The notes under the pieces: model-generated
Told to the model about the DNA's origin: nothing
Database searches by the model: none
Seen by the model: the letters and a program-made list of their open reading frames with translations, nothing else
Part shown: piece by piece, positions 47,049-55,557 of the stretch
Layout: each line of letters opens with the position of its first letter
How positions within the stretch are numbered: position 1 is the first letter of the stretch
Position numbers and translations under genes: made by a program
Assembly (NCBI GenBank): GCA_016716535.1
Contig: JADJWD010000007.1
Location: 1-64,000 of the forward strand
DNA length: 64,000 nt
Direction: 5' to 3'
From: Betaproteobacteria bacterium
Lineage (GTDB): Bacteria; Pseudomonadota; Gammaproteobacteria; Burkholderiales; Burkholderiaceae_C

Positions 47049-47968
47049 GGATCATCGGCGCACGGGCCACGGCGGCAGCCTTGCCGTTCCACCGGCTGAT
47101 CGAGGCGCTGCGTGCCCTGTTCGCCAGTGGTTGCGTGGTGCCACAGCGGCACGTGCACCAGCCGGCGGACGCGATGACCTCGTTGATCATGCCGGCCTGG
47201 GTGCCCGGCGGCCCGTACGCGGTGAAGATCGTCAACATCGCGCCCGGCAATGCCGCACAAGGTTTGCCGAGCCTGCATTCCACTGTGCTGTTGCACGACG
47301 GTGCCACCGGCAAGCCGCTGGCACTGATGGACGGCGACACGATCACCGCGCGTCGCACCGCGGCAGCTTCGGCGCTGGCCGCTTCGTACCTGGCCCGGCA
47401 GGATGCCCGGCACCTGCTGGTGGTGGGTGCTGGTCGAGTGGCCGCCTTGCTGCCTGAGGCCTATGCGGCCGTACGTCCCATCGATCGGGTGAGCGTGTGG
47501 GCCCGGCGACCGGAGGCCGCCACTGCCCTGGCCAGGCGGTGGCGACGGCAGGGTTTCGATGCGCGTGCGGTGACATCGCTCGAGCAGGCGGCAGCGGAAG
47601 CGGACGTCATCAGCTGCGCGACACTTTCCACCGAACCGGTGGTGAAGGGCAAATGGCTGCGCGCAGGCAACCACCTCGATCTCATCGGCAGTTTCATGCC
47701 GGCCATGCGCGAGGCCGACGATGACTGTTTCAGGGGCTCAGGCCTCTACATCGATACGGACGAAGCGCTGGCGAAGAGCGGAGACCTGCTCGGACCCATG
47801 TCGTGTGGCATCCTGGATCGCCACAGCGTACAAGGGACGCTCGCAAGCCTCTGCCAAGGCCAGACACCGGGCCGCCGCGATGCCTTGCGACGCACGGTCT
47901 TCAAGTCGGTGGGGTCGGCCCTTGAAGACCTAGCGGCGGCGGTTCTTGTTGCCGACAAGAGTTTTTGA
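47045..47968 (+). CDS. Ornithine cyclodeaminase/mu-crystallin family protein
   Basis: 307 residues from a GTG overlapping the Lrp stop. NAD(P)-binding loop VVGAGRVAALLPEAY, RHVHQPADAMTSLIMPAW, MDGDTITARRTAAASALAA and DLIGSFMPAMREADD. Of the two family members here it resembles the delta-1-pyrroline-2-carboxylate reductase/ketimine reductase side more than true ornithine cyclodeaminase, and shares only distant similarity with the gene at 33830. It could yield proline, which PutA would oxidise. Confidence 0.85.
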   Translation: MRIIGARATAAALPFHRLIEALRALFASGCVVPQRHVHQPADAMTSLIMPAWVPGGPYAVKIVNIAPGNAAQGLPSLHSTVLLHDGATGKPLALMDGDTITARRTAAASALAASYLARQDARHLLVVGAGRVAALLPEAYAAVRPIDRVSVWARRPEAATALARRWRRQGFDARAVTSLEQAAAEADVISCATLSTEPVVKGKWLRAGNHLDLIGSFMPAMREADDDCFRGSGLYIDTDEALAKSGDLLGPMSCGILDRHSVQGTLASLCQGQTPGRRDALRRTVFKSVGSALEDLAAAVLVADKSF

Positions 47969-48030
47969 ACTGCAGAGCGCCAGAGCCGCCCTGCAAATGT
48001 CTGCTCAGCTTGGTGACGGTAGTCTGCTCA

Positions 48031-48073
48031 GGGTCGCTATGCAAAGCTATCCATAGCGACCCCTATGCATAGG
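48031..48073. repeat. Clustered inverted repeats at the right end of the island
   Basis: An exact 11-bp inverted repeat (GGGTCGCTATG at 48031-48041, CATAGCGACCC at 48052-48062) with a 10-base spacer runs into a perfect 12-bp palindrome CCTATGCATAGG (48062-48073). CTATGCAAAG at 48037-48046 recurs inverted as CTTTGCATAG at 48150-48159, next to the recombinase remnant. The layout resembles a recombinase-binding or terminal-repeat region. Confidence 0.7.
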
Positions 48074-48159
48074 ACTCAGCTATGCGTAGGTCCGCGGTGT
48101 CGGGCATTGTCGTCAGCTATGTCGACATGCGTTTCCGGCCACCGCGGTCCTTTGCATAG

Positions 48160-48477
48160 TCACAAGCTGCGCAGGAACTTCATCAGGTCGTCGCCGGCTC
48201 GGAAGCGCTGGAGCTTGATGTCCGGCGCCTTTAGGCGCGCCAGTGCCTTCTCCTTCATCTCCAGGTTGGCCTCCACGTAGCGGTGCGTCGTGTTCGTGCT
48301 CTCGTGGCCGAGCCATAGGGCGATGATGTTGAAGAGCACGCTGCTTTGCAGCAGGTGCATGGCGGTCGTGTGCCTCAGGCTGTGCGGCGTGATGCGCTTG
48401 GTCTTCAGGCTCGGCTGCTCGGCCGACGCACGGTCGACGGCGAGGGCCAACCGCTGCGCCACGTTGCAGCGCGTCAT
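48160..48477 (-). pseudogene. C-terminal fragment of a tyrosine recombinase/integrase
   Basis: 105 residues matching the catalytic C-terminal end only. The HxxR motif with the neighbouring His is in ITPHSLRHTTAMHLLQ, the second His in WLGHES and the nucleophile Tyr in THRYVEANLEM. The N-terminal DNA-binding domain and the first catalytic Arg are missing, so it cannot be active alone. The break is at about 48480, 50 bases from the LON-domain gene. The style is that of the recombinases in trio (RIT) elements or of integron-like TnpA recombinases; this is a guess. Confidence 0.85.
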
Positions 48478-48525
48478 CGGATGACCGGATCGATTGGGCT
48501 CGGCGGCATCCGGTGGCCGATGCCG

Positions 48526-49155
48526 TTACCCCAGCACCACCTTCTTGTCGCGCAGGTAGCCGTCGACGATCGACAGCCGGATCACCGGGTCGGCCAGCTC
48601 CATCAGCTTCTGCTTGGCCGCCAGCGGCACCGGCAGCAGTTCACACCAGCGGTTGGCCACCCAGCCGGCATCGTCGAGCCGGTACGGTTCGGCGAAGGGC
48701 ACCTTGTTCAGCTGCTGCAGCTTGCGGATCGCCTCGGCGAGCGCGTTCACCGTCTGCAGCATCGCCGGGCCCGGCGCGCGCGGCGGGTCGTCGGGCAGCG
48801 CTTCGGCGTTGCCTTGCCACAGGCCGTCGTCGCGCTGCCAGGCGGTGCCCAGCAGCCGAAAGCGGGTGAGGCCCGCGCAACGCAGGCGCAGGATGCCGGC
48901 CTGCTCAGCGTCGACGTCGTCGATGCGCGCCAGCGTGCCGACGGTCTCGAACTCGATCTTCGCGGCGCTGCGCGTCGTGTCGGTGCCCTTCTTCAGGCAG
49001 ACGACGCCGAAGCCGGCGCCGGACTTCATGCACTCGCTGACGAGGTCGAGGTAACGCGCCTCGAAGACGCGCAGCCCGAGCACGGCGCCGGGGAACAGCA
49101 CCAGGTTCAGCGGAAACAGCGACAGCGGCTGCGGCAGCCGCACCGGGCCATTCAT
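48526..49155 (-). CDS. LON substrate-binding domain protein
   Basis: 209 residues, a stand-alone Lon N-terminal-like domain without ATPase or protease parts. LPLFPLNLVLFPGAVL-type start (here LSLFPLNLVLFPGAVLGLRVFEARYLD) and FGVVCLKKG are typical. A conserved core gene near mutY and rapZ in Burkholderiales. The coding end (YLRDKKVVLG) is intact although the island junction is close. Confidence 0.9.
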   Translation of the reverse strand: MNGPVRLPQPLSLFPLNLVLFPGAVLGLRVFEARYLDLVSECMKSGAGFGVVCLKKGTDTTRSAAKIEFETVGTLARIDDVDAEQAGILRLRCAGLTRFRLLGTAWQRDDGLWQGNAEALPDDPPRAPGPAMLQTVNALAEAIRKLQQLNKVPFAEPYRLDDAGWVANRWCELLPVPLAAKQKLMELADPVIRLSIVDGYLRDKKVVLG

Positions 49156-49208
49156 CGCCGCATCATCCGCGCCCGTCCGCAACCCTGCACGCCCATCCGC
49201 AACACCCA

Positions 49209-50111
49209 TCACTCGCGCGCATCGAGTTCGCGGTGCCGCACCAGCGTCGCATGCCGCGGCTCGAACTGGCGCGCCAGCCACTCGACGGCGTAGACGGACC
49301 TGTGCTGCCCGCCGGTGCAGCCGATGGCCACCGTCAGGTAGCTGCGCTGGTCGTCCTCGAACGCGGGCAGCCAGCGCTGCACGAAGCCCTGGATCTGCGC
49401 GAGCATCTCGCGCGCCTCGGGCTGCGCTTCGAGGTACGCGGCCACCGGCGCATCGCGCCCGGTCAGCGGCCGCAGCTCGCGCACGTAGTACGGGTTCGGC
49501 AGCACGCGCACGTCGAACACGTAGTCGGCATCGAGCGGCACGCCGTGCTTGTAGGCGAAGCTTTCGAAGACGAGGGTCAGCGCCGACTCGCGCGCGCCGA
49601 CGAGGCTGCGCACCCAGCTGCGCAGCACCGCCGGGCGCAGCTGGCTCGTGTCGATGACAGTGGAGACCTCGCGGATGTCGGCGAGCAACTGCCGCTCGAG
49701 GTCGATCGCTTCGACCAGCGCGCGCTGCGCGTCGCGCTCGCCGCTGCCGGCCGTCAGCGGGTGCGGCCGCCGCGTCTCGGAGTAGCGGCGCAACAGCGCG
49801 TCGTTGCTCGCATCGAGGAAGATCGAGCGCAGGTGCACGCCTTCGCTGCGCAGCGAGTCGATCAGCGGCACCAGGTTCGGCAGAGACGCGGCGGTGCGCA
49901 CGTCCACCGCCGCGGCGACGCGGTGCGTGAAGCGCTCGCGCTCGAGGCGGATGAAGTCGCGCAGCAGTTCGGGCGGCAGGTTGTCGACGCAGAAGTAGCC
50001 CGCGTCTTCCAGCGCGTGCAGCGCCACCGACTTGCCCGAGCCGGAGATGCCTGTGATCAGCACCACGTCCTGCCCGCCGTCGGCGGCGCCGAGCGGCATC
50101 CACTCGCTCAT
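49209..50111 (-). CDS. rapZ: RNase adapter/nucleotide-binding protein RapZ
   Basis: 300 residues. Walker A ITGISGSGKSVAL at the N terminus, DVRFLPNPYY-like stretch (FDVRVLPNPYYV), and the C-terminal AIGCTGGQHRSVY block of the RapZ/YvcJ family. In enterobacteria RapZ controls glucosamine-6-phosphate synthase through small RNAs. The start overlaps the recN stop by ATGA. hprK, which is next to rapZ in many betaproteobacteria, is not here. Confidence 0.94.
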   Translation of the reverse strand: MSEWMPLGAADGGQDVVLITGISGSGKSVALHALEDAGYFCVDNLPPELLRDFIRLERERFTHRVAAAVDVRTAASLPNLVPLIDSLRSEGVHLRSIFLDASNDALLRRYSETRRPHPLTAGSGERDAQRALVEAIDLERQLLADIREVSTVIDTSQLRPAVLRSWVRSLVGARESALTLVFESFAYKHGVPLDADYVFDVRVLPNPYYVRELRPLTGRDAPVAAYLEAQPEAREMLAQIQGFVQRWLPAFEDDQRSYLTVAIGCTGGQHRSVYAVEWLARQFEPRHATLVRHRELDARE

Positions 50112-51859
50112 CGCGCGCGCTCCTTGCGGGGCTTGGCGGCGGGGGTTGCGGCGGGAGCTGCGGCCGCAGCCGCACCGAGCATCGCCTGCGCATGCGCCGT
50201 GCCCGACAGCCGCTCGCCACCGAGCATGCGCGCGATCTCGGCGACGCGCGCTTCGCCATCGACCGCCTGCAGCGCCGACAGCGTCCGAGCGCCCTGCTGC
50301 GCCTTGCTGACGACGAGGTGATGGTCGGCGCAGGCGGCCACTTGCGCGAGGTGCGTGACGGCGAGCACCTGCGCGCTGCCGCCGAGCTGCTTCATCAGCC
50401 GGCCGACGCTGTCGGCGACCGTGCCGCCGACGCCGGCGTCGATCTCGTCGAAGATCAGCGTCGGCGGCGCGGCCGAGGTCTTGTTCTTCGTGTGTGCCGC
50501 GGTGGTTGTGACCGCACGCGACGGCGCTTGCGCCGTCGTCACGGCAATCGCCAGCGCCAGCCGCGACAGCTCGCCACCCGAAGCGACCTTGGCCAGCGCA
50601 CGCGGCGTGCTGCCGGCGTGCCCGGCGACACGCAGCTCGATCGATTCGAGCCCGTACGACTGCGGCTCGTCCTGCGGCACCAGCACGACCTCGAAGCGGC
50701 CGCCGGCCATGCCGAGCTGCTGCATCGCCGCCGTCACCGACTCCGCCAGCGGCGGCGCGGCGCGTTGGCGCTGCCGGGAAACCTGCTCGGCCTCGGCCCG
50801 CCAGGCCCGCTGCGCGTCGGCCGCGGCGCGCTCGAGGGCCTCGACATCGGCGGCAGCGTCGAGCCCGGCGAGTTCCTCCTTCCATTGCGTCAACAGCGCC
50901 GGCAGCTCGGCCGGCGCACGCCGGTAGCGGCGGGCCTGGCCCACCCACGCCGCGAGCCGCGCGTCGAGCGCAGACAACCGTTCGGGGTCGGGCTCGATGC
51001 GGCCGAGGTAGGCGTTGAGCGTGTGCGCCGCGTCGTCGAGCTGCGCCTGCGCGCCGCGCACGACTTCGAGCACGTCACCGAGCGCCCCGTCGAACTGCGC
51101 CACGTCGGCCAGCGCATCGGCGGCGCGGCCGGCAAGGCTGCCGGCGCTCGGCTCTTCGTCGCTCAGCGCCACGAGTGCCGCGCGGGCGCCGTCGATCAGC
51201 GCCTGGCCATGCGCGAGCCGCTGGTGCTCGGCGTTCAGCACTTCCCACTCGTCGGCGCCGGGTGCCAGTTTGTCCAGTTCGGCCACCTGCCAGGCGAGGC
51301 GTTCACGGTCGCGCGCGAGTGCGTCGCGCTTCGCCACCGCCTCGTCGTGCCGGGCCTGCGCCTCGCGCCACGCCTTCCATGCCGCAGCAAGCGGCGCGCC
51401 GTCGATGCCGGCGTGTTCGTCGAGCAGCGCACGCACGGCCGCCGGCCGCGTCAGGCTTTGCCAGGCGTGCTGGCCGTGGATGTCGACCAGCCACTCGGCC
51501 GCTTCGCGCAGCTGCGCCACCGTCGCCGGGCTGCCGTTCACCCACGCACGGCTCTTGCCTTGCGCGTCGACGGTGCGGCGCAGCAGCAGCATGTCGTCGC
51601 CGGTCGTGTCGAAGCCGGCTTCCTCGAGCCAGGGTTTCAGCGCCGGCGGCAGATCGAACTCGGCGCTGACCTCGGCGCGCGCGGCGCCTTCGCGCACCAG
51701 CGTCGCCTCGGCGCGGCCGCCGAGCGCGAGCTGCAGCGCATCGACGAGGATCGATTTGCCCGCGCCCGTCTCGCCGGTCAGCACCGTGAAGCCGGCACCG
51801 AGTTCGACTTCGAGCGCGGCCACGATGACCACGTCGCGCAACGCAAGCCGGCGCAGCAT
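50108..51859 (-). CDS. recN: DNA repair protein RecN
   Basis: SMC-like ATPase of double-strand-break repair, 583 residues. Walker A TGETGAGKSILVDAL near residue 30, long coiled coils through the middle, the signature SGGELSRLALA and Walker B LIFDEIDAGVGG. The C-terminal 25 residues are Ala/Pro/Lys-rich. Two bases separate it from nadK. Confidence 0.95.
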   Translation of the reverse strand: MLRRLALRDVVIVAALEVELGAGFTVLTGETGAGKSILVDALQLALGGRAEATLVREGAARAEVSAEFDLPPALKPWLEEAGFDTTGDDMLLLRRTVDAQGKSRAWVNGSPATVAQLREAAEWLVDIHGQHAWQSLTRPAAVRALLDEHAGIDGAPLAAAWKAWREAQARHDEAVAKRDALARDRERLAWQVAELDKLAPGADEWEVLNAEHQRLAHGQALIDGARAALVALSDEEPSAGSLAGRAADALADVAQFDGALGDVLEVVRGAQAQLDDAAHTLNAYLGRIEPDPERLSALDARLAAWVGQARRYRRAPAELPALLTQWKEELAGLDAAADVEALERAAADAQRAWRAEAEQVSRQRQRAAPPLAESVTAAMQQLGMAGGRFEVVLVPQDEPQSYGLESIELRVAGHAGSTPRALAKVASGGELSRLALAIAVTTAQAPSRAVTTTAAHTKNKTSAAPPTLIFDEIDAGVGGTVADSVGRLMKQLGGSAQVLAVTHLAQVAACADHHLVVSKAQQGARTLSALQAVDGEARVAEIARMLGGERLSGTAHAQAMLGAAAAAAPAATPAAKPRKERAR

Positions 51860-51861
51860 GG

Positions 51862-52803
51862 CTACACGCCGCCTTCGTACCAGCGCAGCTTGCGGCGCAG
51901 CGTCGCGTAGTAGCTCCAGCCGCGCGGGTGCAAAAAACGCACCTGGTGCGCCGAGCGGCGCACACGGATCTGGTCGCCGTGCAACAGGCTCGCGAGGTTG
52001 TGCATGTCGAAGCTCGCCGACACGTCCTTGCCGGCGACGATGCCGATCTTCACCTCACCGGCGTCGGGCAGCACGATCGGCCGGTTCGACAGCGTGTGCG
52101 AGGCGATCGGCACCACCACCCAGCCGCCGATCGCCGGGTGCAGGATCGGCCCACCGGCCGACAGCGCATAGGCCGTGCTGCCGGTGGGCGTGGAGACGAT
52201 CAGGCCGTCGGCGCGCAAGTTGGCGACGAAGTCGTCGTCGACATCGACGCGCAGCTCGACCATGCCGGCCGTGCCGCCACGGCTGACGACGACGTCGTTC
52301 AGCGACAGGCCTTCGTAGATGCACTCGGCGACGCCGTTGCTCTGGCGCCAGACGCCGCCTTCGAGCATCGAGCGGTGCTCCTCCTCGTAGTCGCCGGCAA
52401 GGATCGGCGCGAGGCTTTCCTTGTAGCGCTCGAGCGGGATGTCGGTGATGAAGCCCAGACGCCCGGCGTTGATGCCGACCAGCGGCACGTGAAAGCGCGC
52501 CATCTCGCGCGCAAAGCCGAGCATCGTGCCGTCACCGCCGACGACGATGGCAATCTCGCAGCGGCGCCCGAGTTCCTCGGGCGTCAGCGCCTCGTAGCCG
52601 CCGATGCCGCCGACATCGCCGACACGCGCCGTGCTGCCGTGCCGGCCGGTGGCGGTGGCGCCCATCGCCTGCGCGGTGTCGCGCTCGAAGAACACCTCCA
52701 GGCCGCGGCCGGCGAGGAAGTGCGCGATCTCCTCCAGCACCGGCGCGATGCCCCGTGCCTGGAACTTGCCCACGATCGCCGCGTGTCTGAACGCCTTCGG
52801 CAT
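51862..52803 (-). CDS. nadK: NAD kinase
   Basis: Phosphorylates NAD to NADP. 313 residues from the ATG at 52803. GGDGT motif in VVGGDGTMLG, then INAGRLGFITD and LRADGLIVSTPTGSTAYALSAGGP. A Gly/Arg-rich insertion (about 70-90) follows the N-terminal strand. The next upstream Met is at 52812. TATGGT and TCTAAT boxes just upstream suggest a leaderless or very short-leader message. First gene of the nadK-recN-rapZ unit, divergent from hrcA. Confidence 0.94.
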   Translation of the reverse strand: MPKAFRHAAIVGKFQARGIAPVLEEIAHFLAGRGLEVFFERDTAQAMGATATGRHGSTARVGDVGGIGGYEALTPEELGRRCEIAIVVGGDGTMLGFAREMARFHVPLVGINAGRLGFITDIPLERYKESLAPILAGDYEEEHRSMLEGGVWRQSNGVAECIYEGLSLNDVVVSRGGTAGMVELRVDVDDDFVANLRADGLIVSTPTGSTAYALSAGGPILHPAIGGWVVVPIASHTLSNRPIVLPDAGEVKIGIVAGKDVSASFDMHNLASLLHGDQIRVRRSAHQVRFLHPRGWSYYATLRRKLRWYEGGV

Positions 52804-52915
52804 GCGATGCATTAGACCATAGGGCCCCTCGCAGGCACGGGGGTCGCGGGGGCTTGGCGAGGCGTACTCGAGCTCGGTCGCACCCTCGGCAGCACCCTCG
52901 GTGATAGGGCGTCCG

Positions 52916-52921
52916 TACAAT
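52916..52921 (+). promoter_or_regulatory. Probable hrcA -10 element
   Basis: TACAAT ending nine bases before the hrcA ATG. No CIRCE repeat (TTAGCACTC-N9-GAGTGCTAA) is present, so hrcA does not appear to bind its own promoter here. Confidence 0.4.
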
Positions 52922-52930
52922 GAAACCGAC

Positions 52931-53962
52931 ATGTTGGATGACCGTGCCCGCACGCTGCTGAAGACGCTGGTCGAGCGCTACATCGCCGAAGGCCAACCGG
53001 TGGGCTCGCGCACGCTGTCGCGCGCCTCGGGGCTGGATCTTTCGCCGGCGACGATCCGCAACGTGATGGCCGACCTCGAGGAACTCGGCCTCATCGCGAG
53101 CCCCCACACCAGCGCCGGCCGCGTGCCCACCGCGCGTGGCTATCGCCTGTTCGTCGACACGATGCTCACCGCACGGCCTATCGCCGAACTGGACCCGAGC
53201 CACCCGGAGCTGGCCGCGGCGCGCGAGCAGATCCATCCCGATCAGCCGCAGCGCGTCATCGCGCAGGCGGCGTCGCTGCTGTCGAGCCTGTCGAGCTACG
53301 TCGGCGTCGTCGCCGCGCCGCGCAAGGCGGGCGTGTTCCACCACGTCGAGTTCCTGCGGCTGGGCGAGCGGCGCGTGCTCGTCATCCTCGTCTCGCCCGA
53401 CGGCGACGTGCAGAACCGCGTCGTCTTCACCGCGCGCGACCACAGCACCGCCGAGCTGGCCGAAGCGACGCAGCACGTCAACGCCCACTACGCCGGCCTG
53501 ACCCTCGAGGAAGTGCGCGAGCGCTTGAAGGTCGAGGTCGACGCGCTGCGTGGCGAGATCGCGGCGTTGATGCAGGCCGCCGTCGAAGCCGGCAGCGAAG
53601 CCGCCGACGCCGGCGCCGAGCAGGTCGTCATCTCCGGCGAACGCAATCTGCTGGGCGTGCAGGATCTCGGGCAGGACATGGGGAGCCTGAGGCGCCTCTT
53701 TGACCTCTTCGAGCAGAAGACGCAGTTGATGCGCCTGCTGGACGTGAGCAGCCGCGCCGAGGGCGTGCGCATCTTCATCGGCGGCGAGAGCCAGGTCGTG
53801 CCGTACGAGCAGCTGTCGGTGGTGACGGCGCCGTACGAAGTCGACGGCCGCGTCGTCGGCACGCTGGGCGTCATCGGCCCGACGCGCATGCCGTACGAAC
53901 GCATGATCCAGATCGTCGACATCACGGCGCGGCTGGTCGGGCACGCGCTGAGCCACAAGTAG
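52931..53962 (+). CDS. hrcA: Heat-inducible transcription repressor HrcA
   Basis: Represses groE/dnaK-type genes by binding CIRCE. 343 residues. N-terminal winged helix (LLKTLVERYIAEGQPVGSRTLS, LSPATIRNVMADLEELGL, PHTSAGRVPTARGYR) and the GAF-like C-terminal region with IGGES and YEVDGRVVGTLGVIGPTRMPYERMI. ATG 52931 is used. The nadK-hrcA divergence is the usual betaproteobacterial arrangement. Confidence 0.95.
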   Translation: MLDDRARTLLKTLVERYIAEGQPVGSRTLSRASGLDLSPATIRNVMADLEELGLIASPHTSAGRVPTARGYRLFVDTMLTARPIAELDPSHPELAAAREQIHPDQPQRVIAQAASLLSSLSSYVGVVAAPRKAGVFHHVEFLRLGERRVLVILVSPDGDVQNRVVFTARDHSTAELAEATQHVNAHYAGLTLEEVRERLKVEVDALRGEIAALMQAAVEAGSEAADAGAEQVVISGERNLLGVQDLGQDMGSLRRLFDLFEQKTQLMRLLDVSSRAEGVRIFIGGESQVVPYEQLSVVTAPYEVDGRVVGTLGVIGPTRMPYERMIQIVDITARLVGHALSHK

Positions 53963-54031
53963 CCGCAAGCCGATGCACGAGCGGCGTGTCGCACGCCGCC
54001 GCTACACTGCCGCCGCCCTTGGCTGCACCGC

Positions 54032-54104
54032 GGGCCGTTAGCTCAGTGGTTAGAGCAGAGGACTCATAATCCTTTGGTCGTTGGTTCGATCCCAACACGG
54101 CCTA
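54032..54104 (+). tRNA. tRNA-Ile2 (CAT, lysidine type)
   Basis: Full cloverleaf: acceptor GGGCCGT / ACGGCCT (first pair G-T), D arm GCTC...GAGC, anticodon stem GAGGA / TCCTT around CTCATAA, T arm GTTGG / CCAAC. CCA is not encoded. Loop sequences (AGTGGTTA, TTGGTC) match E. coli ileX rather than elongator tRNA-Met, so the CAT anticodon is probably modified to read AUA. A TACACT box at 54003 may be its -10. Confidence 0.85.
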
Positions 54105-54161
54105 CCGTCATCGCTACAAAGCCCGGGCAAACCGGCGAAAGCGGCAACCCATAATGACCGC

Positions 54162-54377
54162 ATGACGATCTTCTACTGGGTGATGGCCGTGCTCATCGTC
54201 GGCACGTTGGTGCCGTCGGTGTTCTACCTCGTGCTGTACGTCGTCACCGGCGAGGACGGCTGCTGGACACGCGCGCGGGCGCTGTTCATGTACACGCGGC
54301 TCTTCGCGATGCTGGGCTTGAACATCCTCATCTGGGGCCACGTCGCCGTCGGGCTGTGGAACATCTGGTTCGGTTGA
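54162..54377 (+). CDS. Small two-helix membrane protein
   Basis: 71 residues with hydrophobic segments at about 3-28 and 44-66 and a short charged loop (GEDGCWTRAR) between them. No enzyme motif. It follows tRNA-Ile2 by 57 bases. Not recognised beyond being a small inner-membrane protein of the kind conserved in Burkholderiales. Confidence 0.7.
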   Translation: MTIFYWVMAVLIVGTLVPSVFYLVLYVVTGEDGCWTRARALFMYTRLFAMLGLNILIWGHVAVGLWNIWFG

Positions 54378-54431
54378 CCGAACCCTCGCGGCGCTGCACC
54401 ACCGCCGCCACCGCCACCACAGACGCCGCGC

Positions 54432-55385
54432 TCAGCGGCGCGTCGAAGCGGCCACCGTCTCGGCGTAGGCGTGGCGCGTGACCTCGCGCTCGCCGACGAT
54501 CTTCAGCAGCTCACGCTCGCGCAGCGGCTTGGTCAGGTAGGCGTCGGCACCGGCCATCGTGCCGCGCAGGCGGTCGGCGGGGCTGCGCAGGCTGGTGATG
54601 ATCACCACCGTCGGCGGCGTCTGGCCCGGCGGGTAATCGGCGCGCTTGATCGCCTTGCAGGCCTGGAAGCCGTCGATGCCTTCCATCCGCACGTCGAGAA
54701 AGACGAACTCGAAGCGCCGCTCGGCGACGCGCACGAGCGCCTCTTCGCCGCTCTTGGCCAGGTGGATCTGGAAGCCGAAGCGCTGCAGATGCGTGGCCAT
54801 GAAGCGCAGCGCGATGTCGCTGTCGTCGACGACGAGGATGTGCTCGAGCGCCGCACCGCGCGGCCGCCGCCGGCGTTCGGCGACGGTGGGCGCGGCCGCC
54901 GGTGTCGGCGCCGGCAGGGGTGGTCGCGGAGCCGGCGGCGGATCGTCGGGCAGGCTGAGCCACAGGCTCGACACGGCTTCGGGCTCGGCGTGCGCGGCGT
55001 CGGACGCAGTCTCGGCTTCTTCGTCGGGATCAGCGACCACCAGCCCTTCGCGCACCGTGTCGTGTTCGGCCTTGTGGCGCGCGGCCAGCACGGCATCCAG
55101 CGCCTGCACCACCTGGATCAGGTTCAACGGCCGCGCCAGCTGCAGCAGCGCGCCCGCGAGCGCCGGCCGGCCAAGCACCACCGCGCGCGCCGCGAGGCCG
55201 GCATCGCGCACCGCCGCGCAGGCCGCCGCGTCAGCGCCGTCGACGATGACGAAGTCGGCGGCGCGGAAGTCGTCCTCGCGCGCATAGGCCGGGCAGCGGC
55301 GCGCGGCAACGCGGAAGAACGCCTCGAAAGCGGCGTGCTCGAGGCGGCCGAAGCCGAGAAGCGCGATTCGCGTGCTGTGGACCAT
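54432..55385 (-). CDS. Two-part response regulator
   Basis: 317 residues. Residues 183-300 are a standard receiver: ILVVDDSDIAL, phospho-acceptor Asp in FVFLDVRMEGIDG, VIITSLRS and the Lys in AYLTKPLR. Residues 1-110 have an alternating strand/helix pattern (DFVIVDGADAAA, RAVVLGRPA) like a receiver without conserved acidic residues, perhaps a pseudo-receiver. A Pro/Ala-rich linker joins them. No DNA-binding domain, so signalling by protein contact is likely. Confidence 0.85.
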   Translation of the reverse strand: MVHSTRIALLGFGRLEHAAFEAFFRVAARRCPAYAREDDFRAADFVIVDGADAAACAAVRDAGLAARAVVLGRPALAGALLQLARPLNLIQVVQALDAVLAARHKAEHDTVREGLVVADPDEEAETASDAAHAEPEAVSSLWLSLPDDPPPAPRPPLPAPTPAAAPTVAERRRRPRGAALEHILVVDDSDIALRFMATHLQRFGFQIHLAKSGEEALVRVAERRFEFVFLDVRMEGIDGFQACKAIKRADYPPGQTPPTVVIITSLRSPADRLRGTMAGADAYLTKPLRERELLKIVGEREVTRHAYAETVAASTRR

Positions 55386-55557
55386 CGGGGGCGCCCGGCC
55401 GCCAATGGAATGTGGGACCGGGCTGATCCCTCCTATCGGTCGGGCGCCGCGCCGGCTGTAGGCCCGGCGTCGGGCGATCCCGGTGCCTCGCCGTGATGCA
55501 TTGAACGCGCCAGCCTTGCGGCGAGGCGCGGTCGAGTGCAGTGGCAGCCGGGAATGC

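Noticed and set aside
33422..48525. Prophage or intact integrative element
   Set aside because: No structural, replication or transfer genes; only a broken recombinase and repeats remain.
52804..52930. CIRCE element before hrcA
   Set aside because: The TTAGCACTC-N9-GAGTGCTAA repeat is not present.
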